Below, piece after piece: positions 43,217 to 54,683 of a stretch of DNA of 64,000 bases. The stretch is from Ascoidea asiatica (Eukaryota > Ascomycota > Saccharomycetes > Ascoideales > Ascoideaceae). Numbering within the stretch: position 1 is the stretch's first letter; each line of letters begins with the position of its first letter. The stretch is from positions 1,121,677 through 1,185,676 of the forward strand of contig BCKQ01000004.1 of the NCBI GenBank assembly GCA_001600695.1, read 5' to 3'. The notes under the pieces are model-generated. The model saw only the letters and a list, made by a program, of their open reading frames with translations, was not told where the DNA came from and made no database searches. The translations under genes were made by a program, and so were the position numbers.

Positions 43217-45122
43217 CTTGACCCAAAAAGACTGAATTGTTTCCCAATTTTTTTTTTGCTTACTAATTCTTTAGGTATTTTTTTCAGGAAACTAAATAAA
43301 AAAAATGAACAATTATGTGCATATTTATATCTCTCAACTTTTTATGTTTTAACAAAGAAACTAAAAACTAAAAAAAAGAAAAATCTATTGAAAATTTAAT
43401 TTTTGGAAACAGTAGTCAGAGTTTGATATTTGGAAGGAATTTCATTTGATAAAAATTGAAAATTTTTAAAGCATGTGAGATGGTTGTATGTTTGAATTTT
43501 TATGCGAAATTTCTCTATTCAGATGAAAGCATCTCTTTTTCTCAAAAAAATTGTTAATCAACAATGTTAAAAAAAGTATATTGGAAATTAAAATCTGAAA
43601 GATGTTGAAAATGCATATAATATGACATGTTATTCCTAGATGTGAATATGAAAACAGTAACAGAAACTTAATTTTCCCTTAAATTTTTTATAAATTTCAA
43701 AGAAGAAAAGAGGAAACAGAAAGAAACACATTTTTTTGTCTCAATATCTTAGTTGAAAATAGCTATTGCTTGAGCTTGTTCATGATACAAAAAAATCTGA
43801 CTGTCCAATTAAAGTCTGATAGTTCGAAGTTATTAATTAACTGTGGATACATTCAGGGCTTTCCCAAACTTTTTTGCTGCATAACCATTGATCTAATAGA
43901 TTAAAAATAAAAAGAGTGGCCCAAGACAAGTTATCTTTTTGATCAATTTTTGCTAATAACACCCCGGGTTCAAAATATGGCAAATTCTAACTTTAAATGA
44001 GTAGGAGTTTTTTTGATTGTTTGAAAACTAACGGAAAACAATTAAGCAGAGATAATTCTAAATAATCCCCAAAGAAGATATGCAAATGCAAAAAACGATT
44101 ATTTTTTTTTCTTTTAAATTAAGATAATTCTAATTCTGCTTCTTATTTCCACTTTTTTTTCATAGAAACCTTTTTTTGAGTCAGAAAAGTTTTTGAAAAA
44201 CTACTACAGTAGTATGGAATAGCTCAAAGAATTTTTCCTTCAATACTGAATAAACAAGTAAATACCAAGAACAGCTAAGAAGAATAATTGGCAATTGAAG
44301 CTTTTTTTTATTTTGAAACTAATAGCCAAAAAACTGTCAATAAAAAACGTTAACAAATTACTAGTGAAAATATTACTTAAATCCGCTTTTCCAGCCAAAA
44401 ATATTTGTGCTTCCGTTTTTTTGCATCCGAAAAAATATTTTTTTCACTTTAAATCTTGTTGCGGGCACTCCCGATTTTTTAACTTTAAAATATAAACCTA
44501 AATTTTTCAGAATCAGTAATCCCTTGAAACCAATAAAGCTGGATTTAGATTAATGAAAATTGATGAAAAGTAATAAAAATTATTAATAAAAATCAATAAA
44601 AATAGTCATTATGTCAAATAGAAATGCCCATTAAAAGATAGAGTATGGCAACATTGTTAAAAGGAAGTTCAGACTTCAATCTCAAGTAAAAATCCAACGA
44701 ATGGATCCACTCCAAGAAAAAAAATCATAGAGCTTATGTGAGTCCCTGAATTCAAAGTGCTTCAATGCTTAAAGTAAAATCTTAGTTGAAATTGTTGAAA
44801 ATAGATAATTTTCTTCTTTTTTGATTTCCTTTTCGGTAAACCAACATACCTTAATTATTTAGTAATTCGAGTGAAACAAATCCTCTCGATTAATTGTTTA
44901 TCTAAAACTTGATATGTTCATAATAAAAAACAACTAGCAACCAGAAAAATACGTTAGTTAAAAGCATAATATCTTTAGATTAAATTACTATTTTCTAAAA
45001 ATTACTCGGACCAAAATAAAATGGATCCATGATAATGTAGACAGCACTTGTTTCAATTCAATTAATTATAAGGCTTTGTGCATCTATTACATAGAAAAAA
45101 ATAATTAAAATTAAGTTTTTTT
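43217..45122. other. Upstream region of the FRE gene
   Basis: Almost 2 kb with no ORF of note, AT-rich and moderately A-biased. Contains an inverted repeat ACTACAGTAGT near 44200 and a stretch near 43930-43980 faintly like a decayed tRNA-Ile. No clear iron-response element is identified. Confidence 0.5.
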
Positions 45123-45145
45123 TCAAAGTGGGGTGAAAGGGAAAA

Positions 45146-45266
45146 CTGAATGATGATCAAATTTAAAATGAGAATAAAAATAACCGTTAGTAAAATAATT
45201 TTTTTTGAGTTATTGATATGTAGGGCTTAAAATGAAAAAAAAGAGAATTTAAATTAATGTACTTAC
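45146..45266 (-). other. Possible terminal intron of DNL4
   Basis: On the minus strand GTAAGT, then TACTAAC about 75 bases on, then the first AG (TTCAG) about 40 bases later: all three yeast splice signals in order. If used, the mRNA would code a short alternative end (seven codons, then TGA). If not, the TAA inside TACTAAC ends the protein. Confidence 0.4.
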
Positions 45267-48200
45267 GTTCAGCAGAAACTAAAAGATTCGATTCAATACT
45301 TTTATGAACAAACTCTTCATTCACAACTCTCGGGATTCCATGAAACTGAAAGCCATCTTTAATTTCAAATATCGATGATATAGATTTTCTTATTTTTTCA
45401 ACTGCATTGTTTATTTTATCTTTTAAATCTTCAATAATCAAATTATTGTTATCAACTGAATCCTCCTTTAAAAAATTGGGAATGATTATAAAACTTGAGT
45501 CACTTATAATTTTAGTTAACTCCCCATTATGAGAAGTAATAGTTGTTTCTATTACTTTGGTTTTATATGTCTCTGTATAACTTAATAAACTTTCTTTTTC
45601 AATTATGATATTTTTTTCATTCATCAACTGTTCATACCAATCTTTAAATGTTTGATTGCTATCACATTTTTTCCCATTACTTTCTGAAATATCCTCATTA
45701 AAATCATGAGTTATAGTTTCAATATCAAGTACATAAAATTTCAAACCATGAAAAATCATTGGCACTGGTAGAACTTCGTTCATTGTTATATATTCTTTGA
45801 GTATCTGTTCATCTATTTGATGAATATTCTCTAAATTATCTATTTCAAAATCTTTAACTAAATCTGTTTTCTTAGATTGTTCAATAATTTTATCAAATTC
45901 ATCAAGTTCAAGTGAGACTCTATAACTGTCTCCATATTTATCTGCTCTGCCACTAACCATTTTTCTAAGCTTTTTATTAACTAAAAATAGATATTTTGGT
46001 TCCAATTGAACAATTTTTTTGAGTTTAATACAATCAAAAATCCATTTATTTGATATTATATCATATGCTTCACTATATAAACTTAATGTTTTTCTAGTTT
46101 TAACATCAGATATCAATATAAGTATTCTATTTCTTTCCTCTTTAGTTTTAGATTTTAGAGATTCTGATTTAGTTATAATTCCTCCATTTCTTTTTATAAT
46201 TTTTTCAATATCTTTAACTTCTATTGTTTTATTCTCCTTATTATTTAAATAAAAATCACTTAAAATGAAAAATTTAAAATCAGAAAATAAATCGGATTCC
46301 ATTGTTAAGTTTCTCAATTCTTCATTTTCTTCTTCGATTTCATCTAATGCTGATCTTTTTCTTTTTCTATGTTTTTTACCTTTATTTAATTTTGAAAATC
46401 TAAGAGTACTACTTTCCTTTGTAGCTAAATTACTCTCGGGATTTTTCAAATTTGAATCACTATTATTAATATCATCATTATCATGGTTATTGTAATCATT
46501 GTCATCATTATCATCATTATCAATCTCATTATCATCACTAGATGCCTGACTTTCATTATCAGCTTCCTCTTCATAGAAACTTTTTCCAGTTTTATTATTA
46601 ATAAAAGTATGTTTTCTTCTTAATTGTTGATATTCTTCTAAACTTAAACAATCTAAATAATTTTTATCAGTTCTAATAGATTTCATATACAAGTTATGTA
46701 AAGTGCTACCTAACATATAACTTCTTTCTGATTTTTCAATAACAATTGATCTAGCTTTAATTTCTAAAACTATAGAATCTGAAGGATTAATCCAAACATC
46801 TGGTTTTTTTTTACCAAATTCCATTATATTTAAATCAGGTTTTTCTAATTTATAATCATGCCATTTATTAATAGTTAAATTTTCAATAATTTTAACTTCT
46901 TCTTGAGATATTCCATTTGAAACACCAGCAAAAGAAATAAATTTTTTATTTTCATTATCAATTCTTAAACCCATAATAAAAGTTGGTTTTTTACTTATAA
47001 TTTTTCCAATAATACATAAATCTACATTATCACCAAATTCTTCAAGATATTCAGGTTTAACTTTAATCCAACTTAAACCTCTATAATTAATTTTATAAAT
47101 TGAAGAAGGATTTTTAATAATTATACCTTCGGAATTTTTTTCAATTGCAATTTTTAAAGCTAATTCAATATCTTTAATTGTTTTTGCTTTTGAAAATTTA
47201 ATTAATTCTATATAACCAGGTTTTGATTTAATTAAATTAAATAATAAATTTTTTCTTTGAATTAAAGAATAATTTAAAATTGGTAAATCATTTAATAATA
47301 AAATATCAAAAATGACAAATAATGGTCTTGAATCTATATAATTTTTTTTAATTGGATCAAATTTAAAAGTTTCTTCAATTGCAGAATTTTTTAAATTACC
47401 TAAAGGTAAAATTAAATTTCTTTTAATATCATAAGATAACATTTCACCATCTAAAATTAAATTATTAATTTTATTAATATCTTTTTTAAAAATATCTTTA
47501 AAATGAGTAACAAAACCATTTGAATTTAATAAATTATTACCAAATAAATTAGTATAATCTTTTGAATTTCTAGTAAAAAATTTAAAATTAAAATTATTTG
47601 TATTTTCAATTTTACTCATATGAACTAAACTTCTTTCACCATCTAATTTTTCTTCAATAAAAAATTCATTATTATTAAAATTTTCAATAATTTTTTTAAA
47701 ATTTAAAGGTTTTGAAGCTAATTGGGGACTAAAAGCATTATTAATTTTGATTACTAAATCTTTATCATTTAATTTTAGATTTGGATTAAGATTAATTAAT
47801 TTGATTATTAAATTTTTTAAATCATTAACTATAGAAAAATAATAATTTGCATTACAATGAAATGAATTTAAAAAATTTGAATCAATATTTGAAATTAAAT
47901 TTGTTTTTAAAATAATTTTTAATAAATATTTAATTTGTAATAAAGGTAAATTATTAATTAAATTTTTTAAAATTTTAATTTGAATTGAATTTTTATTTTC
48001 TTTATTTATTGATAAATTATTTAAATAATTATTAATTTGAAAAATAGATAAATTATTATTTATATTTATATTTGATTTTCTTAATTTAATTAAATCAATA
48101 ATTGAATTAACTAAATCATCTAATTTTTTATAATTAATATTATTATTATAAGATTTATTATTAAAATTAATTTGTTTCCAATTTTTTAAAAGAATTGAAG

Positions 48201-49005
48201 TTTTATTTTTTGAATTAATATTATAAATTTTTAAAATATAATTAATTAAATTTGATTCTTTAATATTATAATATCTTTCATTATCCTTTTTTGGTAATAA
48301 TAATCTAAGTAAATTATACATTAATTCAATATTATAATTATTATTATTTTTAATAAAATAATTTTTTCTTATATTTTGATAAAATTGACTAATAATTTGA
48401 TTTTTTTGAAAATTTAAAGTTTTTTTTTCTTGATTTATTCCTATTGTTTTTGAAATTGAAGAATTTGAAGATGAATTAGATTGTGGAATTATGGATAAAT
48501 GATTTTTATTTAAATAATTTGAAGGTTTTTTAATTTTTAAAAGTTTTTCAGATAATTCAACTAATAATGAAAATGGTGGAGATTTATCTTCATAATCTTT
48601 ATTATTAAGATTATCGTTATCATTATCATTAACATTGATTTGATTTTGGTTAAATTGATTTCCAGTTTCATTTTTATTTTCTTCTGGATTTGAATTTGAT
48701 TGTTGTAAATGAGGAACAGGATTTGTAACAGTATATGAAACATTAAATGACTTTTTTATATTTTTCAGAAATGATTTATCCAAATTATTTGAATTATCAT
48801 TAGATTTATCATTGAAGTTATAATTATCATAAATTTTGCTTTGATTTATTTCATCAATATTCATTTCAGAAGGATAATTAATTGTCATATTATCTGGAAA
48901 TGGAGGTGGAATATATAGAGAACCATCATCATTTTCAATATCACTTTGAGTTTCAAGAATATCAGTGTTTTCATTTTCATCATCAATGGATGAATTATCA
49001 GCCAT
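45187..49005 (-). CDS. DNL4: ATP-dependent DNA ligase IV
   Basis: The nuclear ligase of non-homologous end joining, acting with Lif1/XRCC4. The open frame codes 1272 residues (yeast Dnl4 has 944). A long Asn/Asp-rich N-terminal region precedes the DNA-binding domain. The nucleotidyltransferase motifs are present: EEKLDGERSLVHMS with the adenylated Lys453, ILDGEMLSYD, EGIIIKNPSSIY and GLSWIKVKPEY. A basic, acidic-rich linker leads to BRCT 1 (about 905-1010), and a second BRCT-like unit ends with GIPRVVNEEFVHKSIESNLLVSAERKY. The last 22 codons are doubtful. GTAAGT at 45266-45261, TACTAAC at 45192-45186 and CAG at 45148-45146 could remove a 121-base intron and give a stop at 45125-45123 instead. 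The core identification is secure. Confidence 0.94.
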   Translation of the reverse strand: MADNSSIDDENENTDILETQSDIENDDGSLYIPPPFPDNMTINYPSEMNIDEINQSKIYDNYNFNDKSNDNSNNLDKSFLKNIKKSFNVSYTVTNPVPHLQQSNSNPEENKNETGNQFNQNQINVNDNDNDNLNNKDYEDKSPPFSLLVELSEKLLKIKKPSNYLNKNHLSIIPQSNSSSNSSISKTIGINQEKKTLNFQKNQIISQFYQNIRKNYFIKNNNNYNIELMYNLLRLLLPKKDNERYYNIKESNLINYILKIYNINSKNKTSILLKNWKQINFNNKSYNNNINYKKLDDLVNSIIDLIKLRKSNININNNLSIFQINNYLNNLSINKENKNSIQIKILKNLINNLPLLQIKYLLKIILKTNLISNIDSNFLNSFHCNANYYFSIVNDLKNLIIKLINLNPNLKLNDKDLVIKINNAFSPQLASKPLNFKKIIENFNNNEFFIEEKLDGERSLVHMSKIENTNNFNFKFFTRNSKDYTNLFGNNLLNSNGFVTHFKDIFKKDINKINNLILDGEMLSYDIKRNLILPLGNLKNSAIEETFKFDPIKKNYIDSRPLFVIFDILLLNDLPILNYSLIQRKNLLFNLIKSKPGYIELIKFSKAKTIKDIELALKIAIEKNSEGIIIKNPSSIYKINYRGLSWIKVKPEYLEEFGDNVDLCIIGKIISKKPTFIMGLRIDNENKKFISFAGVSNGISQEEVKIIENLTINKWHDYKLEKPDLNIMEFGKKKPDVWINPSDSIVLEIKARSIVIEKSERSYMLGSTLHNLYMKSIRTDKNYLDCLSLEEYQQLRRKHTFINNKTGKSFYEEEADNESQASSDDNEIDNDDNDDNDYNNHDNDDINNSDSNLKNPESNLATKESSTLRFSKLNKGKKHRKRKRSALDEIEEENEELRNLTMESDLFSDFKFFILSDFYLNNKENKTIEVKDIEKIIKRNGGIITKSESLKSKTKEERNRILILISDVKTRKTLSLYSEAYDIISNKWIFDCIKLKKIVQLEPKYLFLVNKKLRKMVSGRADKYGDSYRVSLELDEFDKIIEQSKKTDLVKDFEIDNLENIHQIDEQILKEYITMNEVLPVPMIFHGLKFYVLDIETITHDFNEDISESNGKKCDSNQTFKDWYEQLMNEKNIIIEKESLLSYTETYKTKVIETTITSHNGELTKIISDSSFIIIPNFLKEDSVDNNNLIIEDLKDKINNAVEKIRKSISSIFEIKDGFQFHGIPRVVNEEFVHKSIESNLLVSAERKYINLNSLFFHFKPYISITQKKLFY

Positions 49006-49924
49006 TGTTTCGTACCTTTGTAATCATTTGATTTATTCTCATCAATTGATTCAATAAAAGATTATAAATTAACAAAAGATAAACAAATCAAGATATAAAA
49101 GAAGATATAAAAGAAGATAAAATATACCAAAAATACCAAAATCTCGGCGCTTAATCAAATCAAAGCAAATTCGGAACAAGAAAAAGGTTCGGCGGAAGAA
49201 GGCCAGGCGGATAGTTCCGTATCCAGCTTACCAAGGAAATTAATATGAAACTGGAAACTCCATCCTTACACAACGGATCCAAAGGACGTATTCATAAGTT
49301 TTGTTATGCATTAAATGCATGCTTCTACATATTTATAAACTTTAAAAATGTAAAAACAAAATTAGTCACGTGATATCCGTGACCCCATAACCATGGTTTA
49401 TCTGAATCCTGAATTGTGGTTGAGCTTACGTAATCCTCCCACCAAACAAAAAGAAATCGATCTGAGCTGTTTTCCACTTTTCACTTTTCACTGAGCCCAC
49501 GATTCACCAATTTTAAAGTGTGAAAAAGATATCGAACACTTGTTAAAACAGAAACACCATTGAAAATAAAATAATAATAATAATATCAATAATAACAACA
49601 ATAATAGAATCAAAAAATAAAAAATTAAAGGTTTGAAAATCACTAATAAAGATTTGAAAAAAATTTTTAATTTTATATTGAATTGATTTACTTCTTTTAT
49701 CTTTCTTTCATTTACTTAATTATCTTAATTCACTGGTTGAAATTATTCAATATTTGTTAAAATATTTAATATAACATTATTGAAATATTAATTTATTTTC
49801 ATTTTTTTTTTGCATTTATTTTATATTTTTCAGTCATTTTCAATTCAATTTCAATTCAATTTCAATTCAATTCCATTCAATTTAATTTACTTTAATTTAA
49901 TTATATATTATATCTTATCTCATA
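49006..49924. other. Divergent promoter region, DNL4 / PMT2
   Basis: GC-richer from about 49140 to 49510, with a CACGTG and next to it the 16-mer also found at 13025. Beyond that are AT-rich TTCAATT-type repeats up to the PMT2 start. Confidence 0.6.
49367..49372. promoter_or_regulatory. GTCACGTG motif
   Basis: Extended Cbf1-type site 362 bp from DNL4 and 558 bp from PMT2. The shared 16-mer CCATAACCATGGTTTA follows at 49385-49400. Confidence 0.45.
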
Positions 49925-52366
49925 ATGAGTTCTAGTAAATCTACTGGAATTCAGAGAACTTCAAATAGTTCTCCATCTAAAAGAGGTTTATCAAATACAA
50001 ATAATAACAAAAACAGTAACAATACTACTACCAATAATAATAATAATAATAATAATAAAATAATAAATAATGATAATGATAATGAAATAACACAATCTAA
50101 TGAAACTAGTGATAATAATAATGATGATTCAATAGATGATATAATCTTTGATGATCCAAAAAAATATGCTGAATATGAATTAAATAATATGAAAAATTCT
50201 TTAATTAAAGCTGAATCTATAATAATGCCAATTATTTTTACTTTATTAGCTTTTTTCACAAGAATGTATAAAATTGGTATAAATAATCATGTAGTTTGGG
50301 ATGAAGCTCATTTTGGTAAATTTGGTTCTTATTATTTAAGACATGAATTTTATCATGATGTTCATCCACCTTTAGGTAAAATGTTAGTTGGTTTATCTGG
50401 TTATTTAGCTAATTATAATGGTTCTTGGGATTTTCCAAGTGGTCAAGAATATCCTGAATATATAGATTTTATTAAAATGAGATTATTTCAAAGTTTTTTT
50501 TCAAGTTTATGTGTACCTTTTGCTTATTTTACTTGTAAAAGTATTGGTTTTTCAATTTATTCAACTTGGTTATTTACTTTAATGGTTTTATTTGAATCTT
50601 CTTATGTTACCTTAGGTAGATTCATACTTTTAGATTCTCCTTTAATGTTATTTACTGTCACCACTTTTTTTTGTTTAATTAGATTTCATAATGAAAATAT
50701 TAAAAAAGATAATTCTTTTAATAGAAAATGGTGGAAATGGTTATTATTATTAGGTATTTCAATTGGTTGTGTATGTAGTGTGAAAATGGTTGGTTTATTT
50801 GTAACTTCATTAGTTGGAATTTATACAATTCATGATTTATGGTTAAAATTTGGTAATAAAAATTTAAAAAATTCAATTTATATAATTCATTGGATCTCAA
50901 GAATTTTTTCTTTAATTATTATACCAATGATTGTTTTTCTTTTATGTTTTAAAATTCATTTTGAATTATTATGGCATTCTGGTCCAGGTGATGCAAATAT
51001 GAATTCATTATTTCAAGCAAATTTAGTTGGTTCAAATGTTGGTATTGGTCCAAGAAATATTGCTATGGGACATTCATTAATTACAATTAAAAATCAAGGT
51101 TTATCTGGTGGTTTATTACATTCTCATGTACAAACTTATCCAGAAGGTTCCAATCAACAACAAGTTACAACTTATTCTCATAAAGATTCAAATAATAATT
51201 GGAGATTTGAAAGATCAAGATTTGAAGAAAGTTTTAATTTTGAAATTAATGATACTTTATTATTTAATGAATTTATTAAAGATGGTATGACAATTAGATT
51301 AATGCATCCAATGACTGGTAGAAATTTACATACTCATGAAGTTAATGCACCAGTTTCAAATTCTGAATTTGAAGTTGCTGGTTATGGTAATTTAACAATT
51401 GGTGATGAAAAAGATCATTGGATTATAGAAATTATGCATCAACAATCAGATGAAGATTCAAAAATTTTACATCCTTTAACAACATCATTTAGATTAAAAT
51501 CTCCTGTATTAAATTGTTATTTAGGTACAACTGGTGAACAATTACCACAATGGGGTTTTTCACAAGGTGAAGTTGTTTGTCATAAAAATCCATTTAAAAG
51601 AGATAAAAGAACATGGTGGAATATTGAATTTCATGAAAATGAAAAATTACCACCACCACCAGCAGATTTTAAATTACCAAAAACTAATTTTTTTAAAGAT
51701 TTTATTCAATTAAATTTAGCAATGATGGCAACTAATAATGCTTTAGTTCCAGATTCTGATAAACAAGATGATTTAGCATCATCATTTTGGCAATGGCCAA
51801 CTTTAAATGTTGGTATAAGATTATGTTCATGGGCTGATGATACACCAAAATATTTTTTAATTGGATCACCTGCAACAACTTGGACATCAACAATTGGAGT
51901 TATTTTTTTTGCAATTTTAGTTATTTATTATATTTTAAGATGGCAAAGACAAATTGATGATTTTCCATTAGTTACAGAATCTCAAACTCATAAATTAAAT
52001 TTATTTTTAATGGGAGGTATTTATCCAATGTTTGGATGGGGTTTACATTATATGCCATTTGTTATAATGTCAAGAGTAACATATGTTCATCATTATTTAC
52101 CTGCATTATATTTTGCAATGTTAGTTGGAACATATTTAATTGAATTAAGTACATCAGGTTTAAGAACTTCAATTACAAAAAAAAATAAAATTATTGTATT
52201 TTTAATATATTTAATTTTATATTTATTTATAATTTTAACATTTATTTATTTTTCACCAATAAGTTTTGGAATGATAGGTAAAAGTGAAGATTATACATAT
52301 TTAAATTGGTTACCATCATGGAGAATTTCAAGTGAAAAAAGATGGGATTGGAATTATGATGATTAA
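49925..52366 (+). CDS. PMT2: Dolichyl-phosphate-mannose:protein O-mannosyltransferase, PMT2 subfamily
   Basis: An 813-residue ER membrane enzyme that transfers mannose from Dol-P-Man to Ser/Thr of secretory proteins; Pmt2-type proteins act as heteromers with Pmt1-type partners. An Asn-rich cytosolic tail (about 1-85) precedes the first helix. Loop 1 has [30 protein letters not shown] (partly quoted), with the catalytic Asp126-Glu127. [22 protein letters not shown] and CSVKMVGLF identify the PMT2 rather than the PMT1 or PMT4 branch. Luminal MIR repeats start near [16 protein letters not shown] and run to about 620. Four or so helices follow, with [23 protein letters not shown]. Yeast Pmt2 has 759 residues; the excess is mostly the N-terminal tail. 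Confidence 0.95.
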   Translation: MSSSKSTGIQRTSNSSPSKRGLSNTNNNKNSNNTTTNNNNNNNNKIINNDNDNEITQSNETSDNNNDDSIDDIIFDDPKKYAEYELNNMKNSLIKAESIIMPIIFTLLAFFTRMYKIGINNHVVWDEAHFGKFGSYYLRHEFYHDVHPPLGKMLVGLSGYLANYNGSWDFPSGQEYPEYIDFIKMRLFQSFFSSLCVPFAYFTCKSIGFSIYSTWLFTLMVLFESSYVTLGRFILLDSPLMLFTVTTFFCLIRFHNENIKKDNSFNRKWWKWLLLLGISIGCVCSVKMVGLFVTSLVGIYTIHDLWLKFGNKNLKNSIYIIHWISRIFSLIIIPMIVFLLCFKIHFELLWHSGPGDANMNSLFQANLVGSNVGIGPRNIAMGHSLITIKNQGLSGGLLHSHVQTYPEGSNQQQVTTYSHKDSNNNWRFERSRFEESFNFEINDTLLFNEFIKDGMTIRLMHPMTGRNLHTHEVNAPVSNSEFEVAGYGNLTIGDEKDHWIIEIMHQQSDEDSKILHPLTTSFRLKSPVLNCYLGTTGEQLPQWGFSQGEVVCHKNPFKRDKRTWWNIEFHENEKLPPPPADFKLPKTNFFKDFIQLNLAMMATNNALVPDSDKQDDLASSFWQWPTLNVGIRLCSWADDTPKYFLIGSPATTWTSTIGVIFFAILVIYYILRWQRQIDDFPLVTESQTHKLNLFLMGGIYPMFGWGLHYMPFVIMSRVTYVHHYLPALYFAMLVGTYLIELSTSGLRTSITKKNKIIVFLIYLILYLFIILTFIYFSPISFGMIGKSEDYTYLNWLPSWRISSEKRWDWNYDD

Positions 52367-53482
52367 TTTATAAATAACTTATTAATTTATATACTTTTAT
52401 ATACAATATATTCATTTTATATTTTTTGTTGTATATTAAAAAAAAAAAAAAAAAAGAGATTATATAGTTATTTTTTAAATATTTTAAGCGTGAAATAAAA
52501 AAAATAAGGGAAAATAAATAAAAATACTACAAAACTTTACTTGTAATGATAATTCTGAATTCATTAATATCTGATATGATAAATATTTCAATATAGTTTA
52601 AGTGTCTTTAGATTTCAAAAACACATTAAATATTTCAATCATGATAGGCGAGTGTAAGTTTACACTTCTTTAGAGACTTTGAACTTTTCAATAAACAGCC
52701 CTTGTTTTTTTTTCATTCAAAATAATTCAATTCCTACATTTAATTCAATATTTTTATTTTTCAAATTCAAAACTGAAATAATATAAAAGAAACTGATTTC
52801 CTTTGATTTAATTCAATTTCTTCTTTTTATTTCCTTTTCTTTTCTTTATCTTCAGTAGGTTATACTAATAGTATAATTTATTTTTCTAGGAACAAAATAA
52901 TTTTTTTATTTCTTATTCTAAGTTAAATGAATTAATTTATAAAACCAAGCTTAATTAGTTGAATATAATTTGACATTACCAACAATAATGTAACAAATTA
53001 TATTTCGTTCCTGTTTCTTAGATTAAATTTAATCATTCTAGTTAAAATTAATTGAAATAATTCATATTCTGATTCTTCAATCATTATAATTTAATTATTT
53101 TTTCTTAACCTAGATGATACATTATTACTATTATTATTTTTCAGACTATCTTTTCTTTTGATAGATTGAAAATACATAATCGGAATTTCCATTATTCATT
53201 AAGTTGAAATTGATTCCTTTATTTCCAATTGTCAATGAACTGACTTTTTTAAAGATATTAAATCAATTGATAAATTTTTTTTCTTTTAGAATGTTTATTC
53301 TATTAAAATTAATCTCGATTTCTGTCTTTTTTAAAAGAACTAGTTGTTTGCCTAGTACTCAAGCAGTTCTCAAAGACCTAAACACAATAAAAAAATCTTT
53401 TTCAATCAGGATCAAGCAATTACTAAATTATCTTTAACCAGTTCTCCTTTGATTCACTTTATAAATTAACAAATAGTTTTCA

Positions 53483-53532
53483 TTGAATTGAATTGAATTG
53501 AATTGAATTGAATTGAATTGAATTGAATTGAA
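53483..53532. repeat. (TTGAA)n repeat
   Basis: About ten perfect pentamers upstream of MTR2. Confidence 0.93.
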
Positions 53533-53574
53533 ATAAGTTTTAATTCAAATTGGCATTTAAATTTAAAGTCTGTG

Positions 53575-53580
53575 CACGTG
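53575..53580. promoter_or_regulatory. CACGTGAC motif
   Basis: Reads GTCACGTG on the minus strand; 205 bp before the MTR2 start. Confidence 0.45.
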
Positions 53581-53779
53581 ACACTCGCCAATTTTCTATT
53601 TTTTTATTTTTTTATTTCTTTATTGCAGGATTGAAAAGAAATAAATAAATGAAATAAATAAATGAAATAAATAAATAAATAGATAAATGAATGAATAAAT
53701 AAAATAAATAATTGAGTAAACAAATCCAATTGTAAGAATAAATAAATATCAATTCAGAGGAATATAATAACTAAGCACA

Positions 53780-54319
53780 ATGGTGGATCAACAAACAACT
53801 GCTGTTCAAGATTTAATCAATCAATTACTTGATTCTTTAGATCTGTCTCCAACAAATAATGATCCAGCTTCAATAGAATCATATAAAAAAAATTTATTAC
53901 CACAAATTTCTTCAAATTCTTGTAAAATTGTAATAAATTCAAATCCATTAAGTTCTAAATCTCTATTACAAGATTTTTTCATAAGAATTCCAACAACTCA
54001 ACATACTTTTCAATCTTTTGATTATCATTTTATTCCAGGTTTAAATTTTATAACTGTAATAATTAATGGTAAAATAAAATTTGATGAAAGTGGACAAAAT
54101 AAACTTGGACAAACTGCAGATTTAATTCAAGATCAAACTTATACTCATTTACCTTTATCTTCAAATTTAAGTAAATTAAGACCAATTTGGGGTTCTCAAT
54201 TTGGTTTTACTTTAAATTTAATAATTAATAGTGATGCTCCTCATTTTTATACTGATTCAATAATATCTTTTATTTATAAAATTAATTATATACCTGATCA
54301 ATCAAAAATTGAAGTATAA
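53780..54319 (+). CDS. MTR2: mRNA export factor Mtr2 (NTF2-like partner of Mex67)
   Basis: A 179-residue protein. Mtr2 pairs with Mex67 to carry mRNPs and pre-60S subunits through nuclear pores. The central block TQHTFQSFDYHFIPG, then GKIKFDESGQNKLGQTADL, and LRPIWGSQFGFTLNLII near the end, match the fungal Mtr2 family (about 184 residues in S. cerevisiae) in order and spacing. The fold is NTF2-like; the N-terminal helix is TAVQDLINQLLDSLDL. Codon 22 is one of the rare CTG codons of this window and sits in a poorly conserved place, so it says nothing about the genetic code. Confidence 0.92.
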   Translation: MVDQQTTAVQDLINQLLDSLDLSPTNNDPASIESYKKNLLPQISSNSCKIVINSNPLSSKSLLQDFFIRIPTTQHTFQSFDYHFIPGLNFITVIINGKIKFDESGQNKLGQTADLIQDQTYTHLPLSSNLSKLRPIWGSQFGFTLNLIINSDAPHFYTDSIISFIYKINYIPDQSKIEV

Positions 54320-54596
54320 CATAAATCATTTTCATGACTAGACTTCTGTTTACTAATTCATTCATTCATACAATTTACATTATTTATAATATATGAAATG
54401 GTTAACAATTATTTAAACTTTGCTTTCTAATAAACATTATTCAATTACTTAGTACTCAATTACTATTATCGATGTTCAAATTAAAGATTTAATAATAAAA
54501 TTTATCATTTAAATAAGAATAAAAAAAAATGTAAAGGAAAAGAGCTAAAGCAAGACAAAAAAAATGAAGAAAATGAATGAATTTATATACTTTATA

Positions 54597-54628
<32 letters not shown>

Positions 54629-54683
54629 TGCTTAAATAAAAAAAAACTAAATAGGTATATATATATATATATATATACGTGAA
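54320..54683. other. Convergent spacer MTR2 / MES1
   Basis: AT-rich with a (GTAA)n microsatellite (54598-54627) and a short (TA)n (about 54655-54676) next to the MES1 stop. Confidence 0.65.
54598..54627. repeat. (GTAA)n microsatellite
   Basis: About seven tandem tetramers in the MES1 3' flank. Confidence 0.92.

Larger units (their letters stand above)
52367..53779. other. Gap PMT2 / MTR2
   Basis: AT-rich throughout. An A run follows the PMT2 stop, a pentamer repeat lies at 53483-53532 and a CACGTG at 53575. Near 53636-53700 are AATAAATGA-type repeats. A 77-codon ORF at 53204 begins with TTG and has no signature. Confidence 0.6.

Noticed and set aside
43915-43985. Faint tRNA-Ile relic (TGGCCCAAG, TGCTAATAAC, GGGTTCAAAAT in order)
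   Set aside because: Three short matches in the right order, but spacing is off and stems do not pair; could easily be chance.
44295-44495. 66-codon frame before the FRE gene
   Set aside because: TTG start and no signature; A/T-rich chance frame.
53204-53437. 77-codon frame before MTR2
   Set aside because: TTG start, no signature, hydrophobic residues explained by T-richness.
53843-53845. Possible CUG reassignment (CTG codon 22 in MTR2 and a few others)
   Set aside because: CTG codons are too few and lie at unconserved positions; nothing here can separate Leu from Ser or Ala.
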